A stretch of DNA of 44,911 nt from an uncultured Deinococcota bacterium (GCA_947311535.1 CAMZLP010000012.1:1-44911); one strand, 5' to 3'. Shown: positions 1 through 8,057, numbered from the stretch's first letter. Translations and numbers: made by a program. The notes: generated from the letters alone by a model not told the origin.

Positions 1-46
1 CGATATCTAGCTAGTTTAAGTTTTTACTGTAAAGCTGTCAAGCTAA

Positions 47-89
47 ACTAGCTAAAAAATATTCTAATTAAGCTAATTTCTTAATTAGC
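47..89 (-). terminator. Terminator after rplS
   Basis: A perfect 9-bp stem CTAATTAAG/CTTAATTAG (65-73 and 81-89) has a 7-nt loop. Read leftward it is followed by an AATATTTTTT run. It overlaps the rplS stop codon and fits a Rho-independent terminator for that gene. Confidence 0.75.
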
Positions 90-492
90 CCTTAGCCTCT
101 CTAGCTGCAGCGCGGTCTTGTTCTTGGCGCCTAACATCAGTTTTGATTTTAGCAGCTTTGCCGCGTAGCTCACGTAAGTAATACAGTTTTGCACGACGAG
201 TTCTACCACGGCGAACAATAGTGATTTTCTCGATTAGTGGTGAATGTAATGGGAAAACACGTTCAACACCTTCACCAAAACTAATTTTACGAACAATAAT
301 AGTAGTGCGTGCACTATTTTTACCATGCTTGCGGCTAATTACAACACCTTCAAAAGCTTGAATACGGCTACGCTCACCCTCAGTTACTCGGTAATCAATA
401 CGAATAGTATCACCCGTATCAAAAGTCGGTAAGTTATCTTTAATATATGCATTTTCAATAGAACGCATAATAGCGCCTTTATTGTATCTCAT
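85..492 (-). CDS. rplS: 50S ribosomal protein L19
   Basis: L19 of the large ribosomal subunit, at the subunit interface. The 135 residues match the family along their length: [26 protein letters not shown], then [24 protein letters not shown], then the basic [19 protein letters not shown] tail. The N-terminal NKGAI stretch and the [11 protein letters not shown] segment resemble Deinococcus/Thermus L19 in particular. The long C-terminal extension seen in some Deinococcus L19 proteins is absent. The ATG at 492 has a GGAG Shine-Dalgarno 7 nt upstream. It has its own promoter and terminator and no trmD or rimM beside it here, so it is probably monocistronic. Confidence 0.97.
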   Translation of the reverse strand: MRYNKGAIMRSIENAYIKDNLPTFDTGDTIRIDYRVTEGERSRIQAFEGVVISRKHGKNSARTTIIVRKISFGEGVERVFPLHSPLIEKITIVRRGRTRRAKLYYLRELRGKAAKIKTDVRRQEQDRAAAREAKG

Positions 493-564
493 TTTTAAAC
501 TCCTATAATTGCCTTAAAAAGGCACAGCCTTGTGATTTTAGCGTACTTTATACCTAAATTGCAA
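493..564 (-). promoter_or_regulatory. rplS promoter and leader hairpin
   Basis: On the minus strand TTGCAA (559-564), an 18-nt spacer and TAAAAT (535-540) form a good sigma-70-type promoter. The leader between it and the GGAG site holds a small perfect hairpin, TGCCTT/AAGGCA (about 510-524). Whether this hairpin regulates translation cannot be told from sequence. Confidence 0.6.
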
Positions 565-567
565 GAT

Positions 568-1152
568 TCATTCGAACAAGGCATGATAATTCACGTCTTT
601 ATTTTGGATAATTTCCAGTAATTCCTTTAAAACATTGCCAGTTAAGCCCCAAATTAAGCGATCTTGAAATTGGAAAAAATGCAAATATCGACGATATTCC
701 ATAAAAATTCGCTCCTCAGTGTAGGTCTCTATTTTCAATAAATCTTCTATAGGAGCTGTAAAGACCTCAGAAACTTCGTCAGAATTAATATTTAATTTTT
801 GTGGCCAATCTATAACTGCTACAACTGGGCGAACAATATATTTCCCTGGTGAAGGGTGCTCACTTAAGTAACCAATCGTTTTGGCTCGAGTCAAATTTAA
901 GCCAATCTCTTCACTAGTTTCTCGTAGGGCTGCTTCTGTATAAGTTTCATGCTCGTCCAAACGCCCCCCCGGAAAAGCAATCTGACCAGCATGTGATGAG
1001 AGTTGCTTTGAGCGCACTGTAAATAATATCTCTAAGCCTGTTGGAGTTTTTAATATAGGAACTAAAACAGCAGCTCTTCTAAAACCTTTAATGTTTAACT
1101 TGTTCTTTTTATGTTTTAAAATCTTCTTTTCTAAATCTTCTAACCTATCCAC
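568..1152 (-). CDS. Nudix hydrolase, CoA pyrophosphatase type
   Basis: The Nudix box GX5EX7REXXEEXG is complete (about residues 62-84: GGRLDEHETYTEAALRETSEEIGL). Just before it is LFTVRSKQLSSHAGQIAFPGG, the LLTxRSxxLxxHxGQxxFPGG signature of CoA-pyrophosphatase (NUDT7/8, YeaB) Nudix enzymes. These cleave CoA and acyl-CoAs to phosphopantetheine products and 3',5'-ADP. The length of 194 aa is usual for bacterial members. The start is GTG without a Shine-Dalgarno. TAGGCT lies 6 nt upstream, fitting leaderless initiation, although TTGACA (1175-1180) with TATGTT abutting the start codon is a competing promoter reading. Substrate is inferred from family motifs. Confidence 0.88.
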   Translation of the reverse strand: MDRLEDLEKKILKHKKNKLNIKGFRRAAVLVPILKTPTGLEILFTVRSKQLSSHAGQIAFPGGRLDEHETYTEAALRETSEEIGLNLTRAKTIGYLSEHPSPGKYIVRPVVAVIDWPQKLNINSDEVSEVFTAPIEDLLKIETYTEERIFMEYRRYLHFFQFQDRLIWGLTGNVLKELLEIIQNKDVNYHALFE

Positions 1153-1224
1153 AACATAAGCCTAACAGACAAATTGTCAAAAAGCATCTCGAAGAATTCA
1201 TATTTCTACACATTAAAAACATAA

Positions 1225-1830
1225 TTAAGCTTTAGTTTTTGCCAAAACTGCTTCTCGCAAAGCAATTTCTGGATTAATACCATTAGCTTTACTATAGCTA
1301 GAAATTGCCAAAAGCAATTCACCAATGTCTTTCTCATTAGCTAACAAAGCTTCAGTTCTAGCTAGCAAATCTGCCTTAGTTGGCAATTCCCAAGCTAATT
1401 TCTTAGTTAGCTCAGCTGCGCGCATTAGGCTAGTCAAAGATTTTGGTACAGAATCAAGTGGGCTTTTTTTAGCTTTTTCAGAGTTTTTTATCTCTTGCCA
1501 ATTAGCCACAACCTCGTCAGCATCAGCAACTGTAATATCTCCAAATACATGTGGATGCCTACGGATAAGTTTTGCAATAATAGCCTCTTCAATATCAGCA
1601 TAACTAAAGCTATTTTCTTGCTCGGCAATTACAGTATGAAAAGCAATTTGTAACAATACATCACCTAGCTCTTCGACAATCTCGTCATTATTACCCTCTG
1701 TTATTGCATCAACTGCTTCGGAGGCTTCTTCTAACAAATAAGGTCGTAAACTCTCATGGGTTTGTTTTATATCCCAAGGGCAGCCATCAGGCGCACGTAA
1801 TTTTCGCATTATTTTTAGTAATTCTTGCAT
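1225..1830 (-). CDS. mazG: MazG-type nucleoside triphosphate pyrophosphohydrolase
   Basis: All-alpha NTP pyrophosphohydrolase that hydrolyses (d)NTPs to monophosphates and pyrophosphate as a house-cleaning enzyme. The N-terminal domain has the diagnostic LRAPDGCPWDIKQTHESLRPYLLEEASEAVDAI start and the EExxE...EELGDVLLQ metal-binding helices, then RRHPHVFGD and VANWQEIK. The C-terminal half (from about residue 120: SVPKSLTSLMRAAELTKKLAW) is a shrunken version of the second MazG repeat. The total of 201 aa is shorter than the roughly 260 aa of E. coli MazG, and the second domain lacks an obvious EExxE motif. It lies about 70 bp downstream of pgeF in a leftward gene row. Confidence 0.92.
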   Translation of the reverse strand: MQELLKIMRKLRAPDGCPWDIKQTHESLRPYLLEEASEAVDAITEGNNDEIVEELGDVLLQIAFHTVIAEQENSFSYADIEEAIIAKLIRRHPHVFGDITVADADEVVANWQEIKNSEKAKKSPLDSVPKSLTSLMRAAELTKKLAWELPTKADLLARTEALLANEKDIGELLLAISSYSKANGINPEIALREAVLAKTKA

Positions 1831-1897
1831 TATAATTTTTCACCAAGCCAATAGTTTTCCAAAGAGTTAAAACCCCAAAGATAGACAAATTCTTGCA

Positions 1898-2653
1898 TTA
1901 GAGTCTTATACCTGCCCAATGACTGCCTCTTGCTCTGCCATCACGCCTATGCGAATAAAATAAATCTCTATCACAATGGGTACATAATTCTAAGCTAAGA
2001 ATATTTTCTGCTAAAACCCCAGCTTGCTCCAAAACAAATAAATTAGCTTTTAAGTTATCTAAAAGAAAGTGCCCACTACCGTCAGGGGTATAAACAGAAT
2101 CAGGGAAATCAGCATCTCTAAATTCTTGAATAGTCTTATCATCAACCTGATAACAGTCACCCGCAATTCCTGGGCCAATTACTGCTTTTATATCCTCTGG
2201 TTTTGAAGAATAATTATCTTTTAGGGCAGTAACTACATTCCTAGCAATACTTGCAACTGTACCTCGCCAACCAGCATGAGCAGCTCCAATTAGATTTTTT
2301 ACAGGGTCATAAAATAAAATTGGCAAGCAGTCAGCAGTATTAATAATCAAAAGCAAATCCCTTTTATTTGTAATCATGGCATCTGCTTCATAATTGAACC
2401 AAGTTGGTTTATCTAAAACAGCAACCCCTCCCCCATGCACTTGCTTAATTGTTGCCACCTTGTTTTGTCTTGTATCAAAATATTTGTAAAACAAATCTCG
2501 GTTTTTAGCTACAATTTCAGGCTCGTCAGCAGTACTTATTCCAAAGTTTAAACTACTATAAACTCCGCTACTAAAACCACCTTTACGAGTTGAAAAAGCA
2601 TGTGGGATTTCTAAGAAATCTGTCACAATTAAACCATTGCCATTACTAATCAT
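1898..2653 (-). CDS. pgeF: Multicopper-oxidase-like YfiH/YlmD family protein (peptidoglycan editing factor)
   Basis: Cu-oxidase_4 (DUF152) family. Visible motifs are KQVHGGGV (about 69-76), ADAMITN, NTADCLPILF with the metal/active-site Cys, AHAGWRGT (about 127-134), VIGPGIAGDCYQV and LCTHCDRDLFYSHRRDGRARGSHWAGI, which carries the His/Cys ligands. All conserved ligand positions appear present. Family members have been described as adenosine/purine-nucleoside phosphorylases or, in E. coli, as a factor that keeps L-Ala rather than L-Ser in peptidoglycan precursors. The sequence does not say which applies here. 251 aa is full length. Confidence 0.9.
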   Translation of the reverse strand: MISNGNGLIVTDFLEIPHAFSTRKGGFSSGVYSSLNFGISTADEPEIVAKNRDLFYKYFDTRQNKVATIKQVHGGGVAVLDKPTWFNYEADAMITNKRDLLLIINTADCLPILFYDPVKNLIGAAHAGWRGTVASIARNVVTALKDNYSSKPEDIKAVIGPGIAGDCYQVDDKTIQEFRDADFPDSVYTPDGSGHFLLDNLKANLFVLEQAGVLAENILSLELCTHCDRDLFYSHRRDGRARGSHWAGIRL

Positions 2654-2730
2654 TAGCTAATTATTATATGAATATTTAATTTCAGCAGTATTGGCAATTC
2701 TTAAAACCAAGTTTGATTAGCAATATAGGG

Positions 2731-3564
2731 TCACTCTTTTAGAACCGCTAAGAGTGATTTAAGCATTATCTCGCTTGGTGCATATTGCCCTGTCCACATT
2801 TCAAAAGCTTCTGCACCCTGATAAACGAGCATGGCCAAGCCATTTTGTACCCTAAGCCCTGCTGCTTCGGCATCATGCAGTAGTTTGGTTTTGGCAGGGC
2901 GATACACAATATCACTCACAAAAGCCGATTTTGGCAAAACCTCTACTGGTGAAATCTGGGGGTCTTTGCCATTATGCTCCATACCGACCGAGCTTGTGTT
3001 AACTAATAAATCACAGTTTTTTATTTTTTCATTTAGCTCTGTTTTAGCTATCGCTTTTATATTGCCAAAATCCGAGAACTCAGCGGCTAAATAATTAGCT
3101 TTTGAAAATGTTCGGTTATAAATATATAAATTACTAACGCCCTCACTAAGCAATGCATAAGCCACCGCTCTTGCAGCGCCCCCTGCACCCAGCATAAGAG
3201 CAATTTTCCCCTTCGGTTTAAAACCAGCATGTTCTTTTAAAGCCCTAATATAGCCGCTTGCATCGCTATTGTGACCCTGTAATTTAGCACTATTATTTAC
3301 AATAGTATTAACTGCTCCAATAGCTTTGGCAGCCTCGGACAAAGTATCCATATAAGGCATTACCGCTAGCTTATAAGGAATAGTCACATTAGCACCAAAA
3401 ACATCATTTTGGCGCAATAGTTCTATAGTTTTTGATAAGTCTTTTGGTAAAATATCTTTTTTAAGATATTTGGCATCAATGCCCAAATGCTTAAAAGCAG
3501 CATTATGCATAACTGGGCTAAGGCTATGCCCCAGCGGGTGACCTAAGATATAAGTTTTTTTCAA
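2731..3564 (-). CDS. aroE: Shikimate dehydrogenase
   Basis: NADP-dependent reduction of 3-dehydroshikimate to shikimate in aromatic amino acid synthesis. Motifs: shikimate-binding SLSPVMHNAAF (about 14-24), NVTIPYK with the catalytic Lys (about 59-65), GAVNTIV, HNSDASGY with the catalytic Asp, nucleotide-binding MLGAGGAARAVAYAL (about 124-138), NRT, LVNTSSVGM, and NGLAMLVYQGAEAFEMWTG near the end. 277 aa is normal. The start is TTG and overlaps the stop of the upstream threonine aldolase gene (TTGA, 4 nt), so the two are translationally coupled. Confidence 0.95.
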   Translation of the reverse strand: MKKTYILGHPLGHSLSPVMHNAAFKHLGIDAKYLKKDILPKDLSKTIELLRQNDVFGANVTIPYKLAVMPYMDTLSEAAKAIGAVNTIVNNSAKLQGHNSDASGYIRALKEHAGFKPKGKIALMLGAGGAARAVAYALLSEGVSNLYIYNRTFSKANYLAAEFSDFGNIKAIAKTELNEKIKNCDLLVNTSSVGMEHNGKDPQISPVEVLPKSAFVSDIVYRPAKTKLLHDAEAAGLRVQNGLAMLVYQGAEAFEMWTGQYAPSEIMLKSLLAVLKE

Positions 3565-4577
3565 TTTTGCAACTCTTTTATTATTTTTACTGTTTCTATT
3601 ATGTCATTATCAGTAATATGATAGTGGGTGACTAAGCGAATAGAATCACTGCTAAGAGCGTTTGATAAAACACCTTTTGCTCGCATTTTTTCGGCAAAAA
3701 CTGGGGCGTTTGGGATACTAAAGAAAACAATATTTGTATGCACTGAAGCTAAATTTATCGAAATACCATCAATATCATTTAGAGCAACTGCCAAGGTTTT
3801 TGCTCTTTTATGGTCATCAGCTAATCTATCAGTCATAGTTTCTATGGCTACTATACCGGCCGCTGCAATAACCCCAGCCTGGCGCATGCCGCCACCAAAC
3901 ATTTTGCGGTAACGATGGGCTTTGCTAATAAAATCTTGGCTGCCTAAAAGCACAGAACCAACAGGCGCAGCCAAGCCTTTAGATAAACAAATAGAAACTG
4001 AATCAAAAGGCTCGCAAAGCTCTTTTATTGATATATTTTGAGCAACTGCAGCATTAAATGCCCTAGCACCATCTAAATGAAGCGGCAAATTCTCTTCTTG
4101 GGCAAGTTCTGATATTTCTTGACATCTCTTTAGGGGTAGAACTGTTCCACTGAAAATATTATGAGTATTTTCCAAAGCAATTAAACCAGTAGGAGCTTGA
4201 TGAATACTACGGTTTATCGATGAACGGATTGACTCGACAGCTGGTACCCCCAAGGGGGCATCTATAAGCCTAGGTATAAGCCCGCTTAAAACACTAATAG
4301 AACCAATTTCATATTCGTAGATATGCGCTTTTTCTGGCATTATTACCTCATGCCCTCGCTCAGCATGAGTAGCTAACGCTACTTGGTTGGTCATAGTGCC
4401 AGTTGGCATGAAAAGCGCAGCTTCAAAAGCTGTCATATCGGCAAGCTTGTCTTGTAATTCTTTTACGCTTGGATCTTCGCCGTAAACATCGTCACCGAGC
4501 TTGGCATCAAACATTGCTTGCTTCATGGCTTGGGTGGGCAAAGTAACTGTATCTGAGCGTAGGTCAATTATTTTCAT
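3561..4577 (-). CDS. ltaE: Low-specificity L-threonine aldolase
   Basis: PLP-dependent cleavage of L-threonine/allo-threonine to glycine and acetaldehyde. The protein begins IIDLRSDTVTLPT, typical of the family. It has GDDVYGEDPSV, MPTGTMTNQVAL, LENTHNIFSGTV, HLDGARAFNAAV and SICLSKGLAAPVGS, which holds the PLP-binding Lys. About 338 aa. The start chosen is the ATG at 4577: TAATAT (4585-4590) sits exactly 7 nt before it and overlaps the alternative ATG at 4586, as in a leaderless transcript. First gene of the leftward group with aroE. Confidence 0.93.
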   Translation of the reverse strand: MKIIDLRSDTVTLPTQAMKQAMFDAKLGDDVYGEDPSVKELQDKLADMTAFEAALFMPTGTMTNQVALATHAERGHEVIMPEKAHIYEYEIGSISVLSGLIPRLIDAPLGVPAVESIRSSINRSIHQAPTGLIALENTHNIFSGTVLPLKRCQEISELAQEENLPLHLDGARAFNAAVAQNISIKELCEPFDSVSICLSKGLAAPVGSVLLGSQDFISKAHRYRKMFGGGMRQAGVIAAAGIVAIETMTDRLADDHKRAKTLAVALNDIDGISINLASVHTNIVFFSIPNAPVFAEKMRAKGVLSNALSSDSIRLVTHYHITDNDIIETVKIIKELQN

Positions 4578-4633
4578 AAGAACCATATTAACACGGCATA
4601 AGTCGTTAAATTATTGATAATTCACCTTGTTAG

Positions 4634-4745
4634 CTATAGCTAAAATACTTTGATTTGGCATAAGAATATTTGATTTGACATAAGAATAATAGTAACTCTA
4701 GCTTCGGTTTAGACCTAAGGCTTCAAGATTTCATGCTTGGTCTTA
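4634..4745 (+). repeat. Probable degenerate copy of the intergenic repeat, with a 20-bp tandem duplication
   Basis: The segment near 4700-4733 (CTTCGGTTTAGACC...TTCAAGATTTCAT) aligns by eye with the core of the repeat at 9470-9612. The flank GCTATAGCTAAAATA resembles the left end of the copy at 19068-19215. Inside it a 20-nt unit, TTTGATTTGRCATAAGAATA, is directly repeated at 4649-4668 and 4669-4688 with one mismatch. No coding potential is seen. Confidence 0.5.
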
Positions 4746-4763
4746 AAAAAACACTATTTTATG

Positions 4764-5147
4764 TTATCCCGAATTAGCTATATTTAAACTGGCTTCTAAT
4801 TCTGGCTCATCAACTACTAAAACCTCGGCTATTTCTTCACCCCAGACATGCAGCATTTTTAAAACTGGCCCTACTCCTCGACCGATTTCAGTTAGGCTGT
4901 ATTCAACCTTAGGTGGTACAACTGCATAAACCTCTCGGTGAATTAGGCCGTCTTTTTCTAGGGCTCGTAAAGTTTGAGTCAACATCTTTTGAGTAATACC
5001 CGGTAATAGTTTTTTTAACTCACCGTAACGCAGAGTATCATCTAGCAAGAACTTAAGTATAAGCCCTTTCCATTTACCACTAACCAAGTCTATGGCAAGT
5101 GTGAAAGAACATTGATAAAGTTTTTCATTGTATTTAAATTGTTTCAT
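4764..5147 (-). CDS. HxlR-family winged-helix regulator
   Basis: HxlR domain of about 95 residues: LVSGKWKGLILKFLLDDTLRYGELKKLLPGITQKMLTQTLRALEKDGLIHREVY, then PPKVEYSLTEIG. A single N-terminal Cys (C13, LYQCSFTLAIDL) sits where thiol-based redox or quinone sensors of this family (HypR, YodB) carry their sensing Cys. The ATG at 5147 is preferred over the GTG at 5156 because of AAAAGGTG upstream. It is divergent from a nitroreductase gene and two GTAT/ATAC inverted repeats lie between them. By analogy with HypR-HypO and YodB-regulated nitroreductases of Bacillus subtilis, it probably controls both genes in response to electrophiles or oxidants. Confidence 0.9.
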   Translation of the reverse strand: MKQFKYNEKLYQCSFTLAIDLVSGKWKGLILKFLLDDTLRYGELKKLLPGITQKMLTQTLRALEKDGLIHREVYAVVPPKVEYSLTEIGRGVGPVLKMLHVWGEEIAEVLVVDEPELEASLNIANSG

Positions 5148-5159
5148 AGTACGCACCTT

Positions 5160-5218
5160 TTGGTATGTATATACCTTTTAGTATAGTACTTGACTATACC
5201 ACATGCATAGCTTAAGCT
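5160..5218. promoter_or_regulatory. Two inverted-repeat operators and nitroreductase promoter
   Basis: IR1 is GGTAT-gtat-ATACC (5162-5175), next to the regulator's ribosome-binding site. IR2 is GTATAGT-acttg-ACTATAC (5181-5199). IR2 covers the presumed -35 TTGACT (5190-5195) of the rightward promoter, whose -10 would be TAAGCT (5213-5218, 17-nt spacer). Both repeats share GTAT/ATAC half sites, as expected for one dimeric HxlR protein binding twice. Confidence 0.65.
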
Positions 5219-5246
5219 TCAAGTAGTTTTTAAAAAGGAGCTAAAA

Positions 5247-5861
5247 ATGATTGATAAAAAAGAAATTCTACAAGCCCACCAAGATAGATTTGCTACTAAA
5301 GATTTTGACAGTAGCAAGAACATAACTGATGAAGATTTAAATTTTATTTTGGAAATAGCTAGGTTGTCACCATCTTCGTATGGGCTCGAGCCTTGGCAAT
5401 TTCTAGTTGTGGAAGATGCTAAGGTGCGCCAAAAACTACTCCCAGTTGCTTGGGGACAAGCTCAAATCACAGATGCCAGCCACTTAATTGTTTTGTTAGC
5501 CAGAAACGAAGATAGCTTATTTAAGCAGGGTTACTTACGTAATCATTTTGAAAGCCGTGGCATTAATTCGGACTTTTATGCCGAAAACATTGGCAATATT
5601 CCAAACTTAGATGAATGGACCAAAAGACAAACCTATATTGCCTTGGGCAATATCATGAGCACTGCCAAAATGATTAATATTGATAGCTGCCCTATGGAAG
5701 GCTTTAGTTCTGCAAAAGAAGTTGCTGAGGTCTTGGGCGTTGATAGAACTAAGTTTAATGTATCAGCCATAGTGGCTTTAGGCTACAGTAGCAGCGAGCC
5801 AAAGCGAGAAAAACAACGCCTAAGCCCTGATGAAGTTATCCAGTTTTATCAGGCTTCTTAA
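5247..5861 (+). CDS. NAD(P)H-dependent nitroreductase (NfsB/MhqN type)
   Basis: FMN-dependent nitroreductase-fold oxidoreductase for nitro compounds or quinones. FMN-binding RFATKDFD (about 14-21), ARLSPSSYGLEPWQFLVV (about 38-55), the central helix with YIALGNIMSTAKMINIDSCPMEGF, and C-terminal VSAIVALGYSSSEPKREKQR with the usual Arg-Lys FMN contacts. 204 aa is typical. The Shine-Dalgarno AAAAAGGAG precedes ATG. Its partner is the divergent HxlR regulator, suggesting a detoxification switch. Confidence 0.92.
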   Translation: MIDKKEILQAHQDRFATKDFDSSKNITDEDLNFILEIARLSPSSYGLEPWQFLVVEDAKVRQKLLPVAWGQAQITDASHLIVLLARNEDSLFKQGYLRNHFESRGINSDFYAENIGNIPNLDEWTKRQTYIALGNIMSTAKMINIDSCPMEGFSSAKEVAEVLGVDRTKFNVSAIVALGYSSSEPKREKQRLSPDEVIQFYQAS

Positions 5862-5888
5862 AATAAATTAAAACAGAAAAAGAATTAA

Positions 5889-5924
5889 AGAACCCTTACT
5901 AAAGCTTTAGTTCTTTTCTATTTT
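5889..5924 (+). terminator. Terminator after nitroreductase gene
   Basis: AAAGAAC/GTTCTTT outer arms enclose a perfect inner palindrome ACTAAAGCTTTAGT, followed by TTCTATTTTA. It lies about 25 nt after the nitroreductase stop codon and is a plausible intrinsic terminator. Confidence 0.55.
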
Positions 5925-6031
5925 AAACGCAGTTTTTCATCTTAGTCATCAATTTGACATCTTTCTTAAGAAAAGAAAACGTACACTAGCAAAATTCAGA
6001 CAATCTAATCTGACAGATTATTGGAGAAATT

Positions 6032-6229
6032 ATAAAGAAAATTATTGTATTATTATTAGTTTTAATTATGGCGATTAGTCTCGCCCAAACCAGCAACTAC
6101 AAATCTAATACAGCACATACTCATGTTTTATTTAAAGCAAAACATTTGGGTGTTGCTTATACCTTTGGCCGTTTTAATGACTTTTTAGCTATTAATCGCT
6201 TATCTCAATCAAAAAAATCAAAAAAATAA
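6032..6229 (+). pseudogene. yceI-like gene remnant (start codon lost, C-terminus missing)
   Basis: The open stretch reads a signal peptide, KKIIVLLLVLIMAISLAQ, followed by TSNYKSNTAHTHVLFKAKHLGVAYTFGRFNDF. This is the characteristic N-terminus of YceI lipocalin-fold secreted proteins (Y-x-x-D-xx-HS-x-V-x-F-x-x-KHLG...GRF). After about 50 residues it ends in a Lys/Ser-rich tail and TAA, whereas YceI proteins run to about 170-200 aa. A GGAG site is 5 nt before codon 1, but that codon is ATA instead of ATG. TTGACA (5954-5959) and a TTTCTTAAGAAA palindrome lie upstream. Read as a dead, truncated gene. The family assignment rests on about 35 residues. Confidence 0.7.
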
Positions 6230-6261
6230 GCTACTAAAAACTTGAAATAAAAATTACAATA

Positions 6262-6290
6262 TTGGTCATTAGCAAAAAATTGGTTAAAAT
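6262..6290 (+). promoter_or_regulatory. Promoter of acyl-CoA ligase gene
   Basis: TTGGTC (6262-6267), a 17-nt spacer and TAAAAT (6285-6290), 33 nt before the ATG. A GAAAGGA ribosome-binding site follows. Confidence 0.6.
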
Positions 6291-6323
6291 GAAGCAAATA
6301 AGTTTTTCTTTGAAAGGATTTAC

Positions 6324-7892
6324 ATGCTCAATTTAGCTCATTTTGTCCGCGAAAATAGTATTCACCATCCCAATAAAACAGCAATTCGTTTTGCTGATAA
6401 GTCTTATAGCTATGCTCAATTAGAGGCTTTATCTAACCAAATCGCAAATTATTTAGTATCAATAGATATAAAAGCCGGTGACAAAGTTGCTCTTTCTTGC
6501 CCAAACTTGCCTTATTTTGCTTTTGTTTATTATGGTATTTTAAAAGCTGGGGCAGTTGTTGTACCACTTAATGTGTTATTAAAGCCACGTGAAATTGCCT
6601 ATCACTTAGATGATAGTGATGCTAAAGCGCTTTTTGTTTTTGAAGGCACGGCTGAGTTGCCTATGGGGCAAATGGGCAAAGCAGCCTTTGATGAAACTGA
6701 AACTTGTAAAAATTTAATAGTTATGACGGCTAACCCAGCCGCTAAAAACCCAATAGAGGGCTCTACCCACCTGAGCAGTATTTTTGCTACAAACAGCACT
6801 AGCTTTGATATGCTTGCCACTCAAGAAAGTGATACTGCGGTAATTTTGTATACTTCAGGGACAACTGGAGTTGCCAAGGGGGCAGAACTAAGCCATTCTA
6901 ATATGGTATTTAATGCCATATACTCGAGCAAACTCTTTAACAAAAATATCCCAGTTAGCGAGCGAACTGCACTTGTAGTCTTACCTTTGTTTCATTCTTT
7001 TGGTCAAACCGTTTTAATGAATGCAATGTTCTATACTGCTGACACAATTAGCTTATTAGCAAGGTTTGACGCTGAACAAACTCTAGAAATTATCAAAGCT
7101 CATGATGTCAATATATTTGCGGGCGTACCAACTATGTATTGGGCACTATTAAATCAGGTCAAATCTGCCAATCTAGAAACAATTCAGGCTGTTAAAAATA
7201 ATCTAAAAGTCTGTGCTAGTGGTGGCTCTGCCCTGCCTGTTGAAATCTTAAGAGCTTTTGAAGAAGCTTTTGACGTACCAATTATGGAGGGCTACGGACT
7301 CTCAGAGACTAGCCCCGTTGCTAGTTTTAACCATTTAGAAAGAACCCGCAAACCCGGTAGCGTTGGCCAAGCAATTTATGGTATAGAAATGAAAATTGTC
7401 GATGAAAATGATAAAGAAGTTGCCATAGGTGAAACCGGTGAAATTATTATCCGTGGACACAATGTTATGAAAGGCTATTACAAACGCCCAGAAGCCACTG
7501 CTGAGGCTATGAAAAATGGCTGGTTCCACTCTGGCGATATTGGCAAAATAGATGAAGAGGGTTATTTCTTTATTGTAGATCGAGTAAAAGATATGATTTT
7601 ACGTGGTGGCTATAATGTTTATCCACGTGAAATTGAAGAAGTTTTAATAACTCATCCTGATGTTTCATTGGCGGCTGTAATTGGCATACCTAACGATGCT
7701 TTAGGCGAAGAAGTTTGTGCCTATTTAATACTGAATGATGGTGCCAAATCTACTGCCGAAGATATAACTAACTGGAGCAAAGAAACCATGGCCAATTACA
7801 AATATCCAAGAATCATTAGAATTAGAGAATCTCTACCTATGACCGCAACAGGCAAATTGTTAAAACGAGAGTTGAGAAATGAAGAGGCTTGA
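6324..7892 (+). CDS. Long-chain fatty-acid-CoA ligase (AMP-binding enzyme)
   Basis: ANL-superfamily ligase that activates a carboxylic acid with ATP and transfers it to CoA. P-loop-like ILYTSGTTGVAKGAELSH (about residues 174-191), VCASGGSALP, EGYGLSETSPVAS (A5), the GxWFHSGDIGKIDEEGYFFIVDRVKDMILRGGYNVYPREIEE block (A7-A8 hinge), and the C-terminal catalytic Lys in PMTATGKLLKREL. 522 aa is full length with no transmembrane segment. The chain length of the substrate cannot be told from sequence. It follows its own promoter and is apparently monocistronic. Confidence 0.92.
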   Translation: MLNLAHFVRENSIHHPNKTAIRFADKSYSYAQLEALSNQIANYLVSIDIKAGDKVALSCPNLPYFAFVYYGILKAGAVVVPLNVLLKPREIAYHLDDSDAKALFVFEGTAELPMGQMGKAAFDETETCKNLIVMTANPAAKNPIEGSTHLSSIFATNSTSFDMLATQESDTAVILYTSGTTGVAKGAELSHSNMVFNAIYSSKLFNKNIPVSERTALVVLPLFHSFGQTVLMNAMFYTADTISLLARFDAEQTLEIIKAHDVNIFAGVPTMYWALLNQVKSANLETIQAVKNNLKVCASGGSALPVEILRAFEEAFDVPIMEGYGLSETSPVASFNHLERTRKPGSVGQAIYGIEMKIVDENDKEVAIGETGEIIIRGHNVMKGYYKRPEATAEAMKNGWFHSGDIGKIDEEGYFFIVDRVKDMILRGGYNVYPREIEEVLITHPDVSLAAVIGIPNDALGEEVCAYLILNDGAKSTAEDITNWSKETMANYKYPRIIRIRESLPMTATGKLLKRELRNEEA

Positions 7893-7967
7893 TTATATCA
7901 ACTAAAAAATAAAGACTAGCAAATTCGTTGGCAGTAATTAACTTACTTCTTTTATATGCTGGCATTG

Positions 7968-8040
7968 TTGACATATAAATATTAATCCAAAAGTGATATG
8001 TCAATTTTATTATTGGATTTAAACAATTTTAGGCTAAACT
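7968..8040 (+). promoter_or_regulatory. deoC promoter with upstream inverted repeat
   Basis: TTGGAT (8013-8018), 16 nt and TAAACT (8035-8040) form a promoter ahead of deoC. Just upstream is a perfect 9-bp inverted repeat, TTGACATAT (7968-7976) and ATATGTCAA (7996-8004), separated by 19 nt. This is the size and symmetry of a repressor or activator site. No regulator gene is adjacent. Confidence 0.5.
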
Positions 8041-8057
8041 ATAGCTAGGAGAAAATA

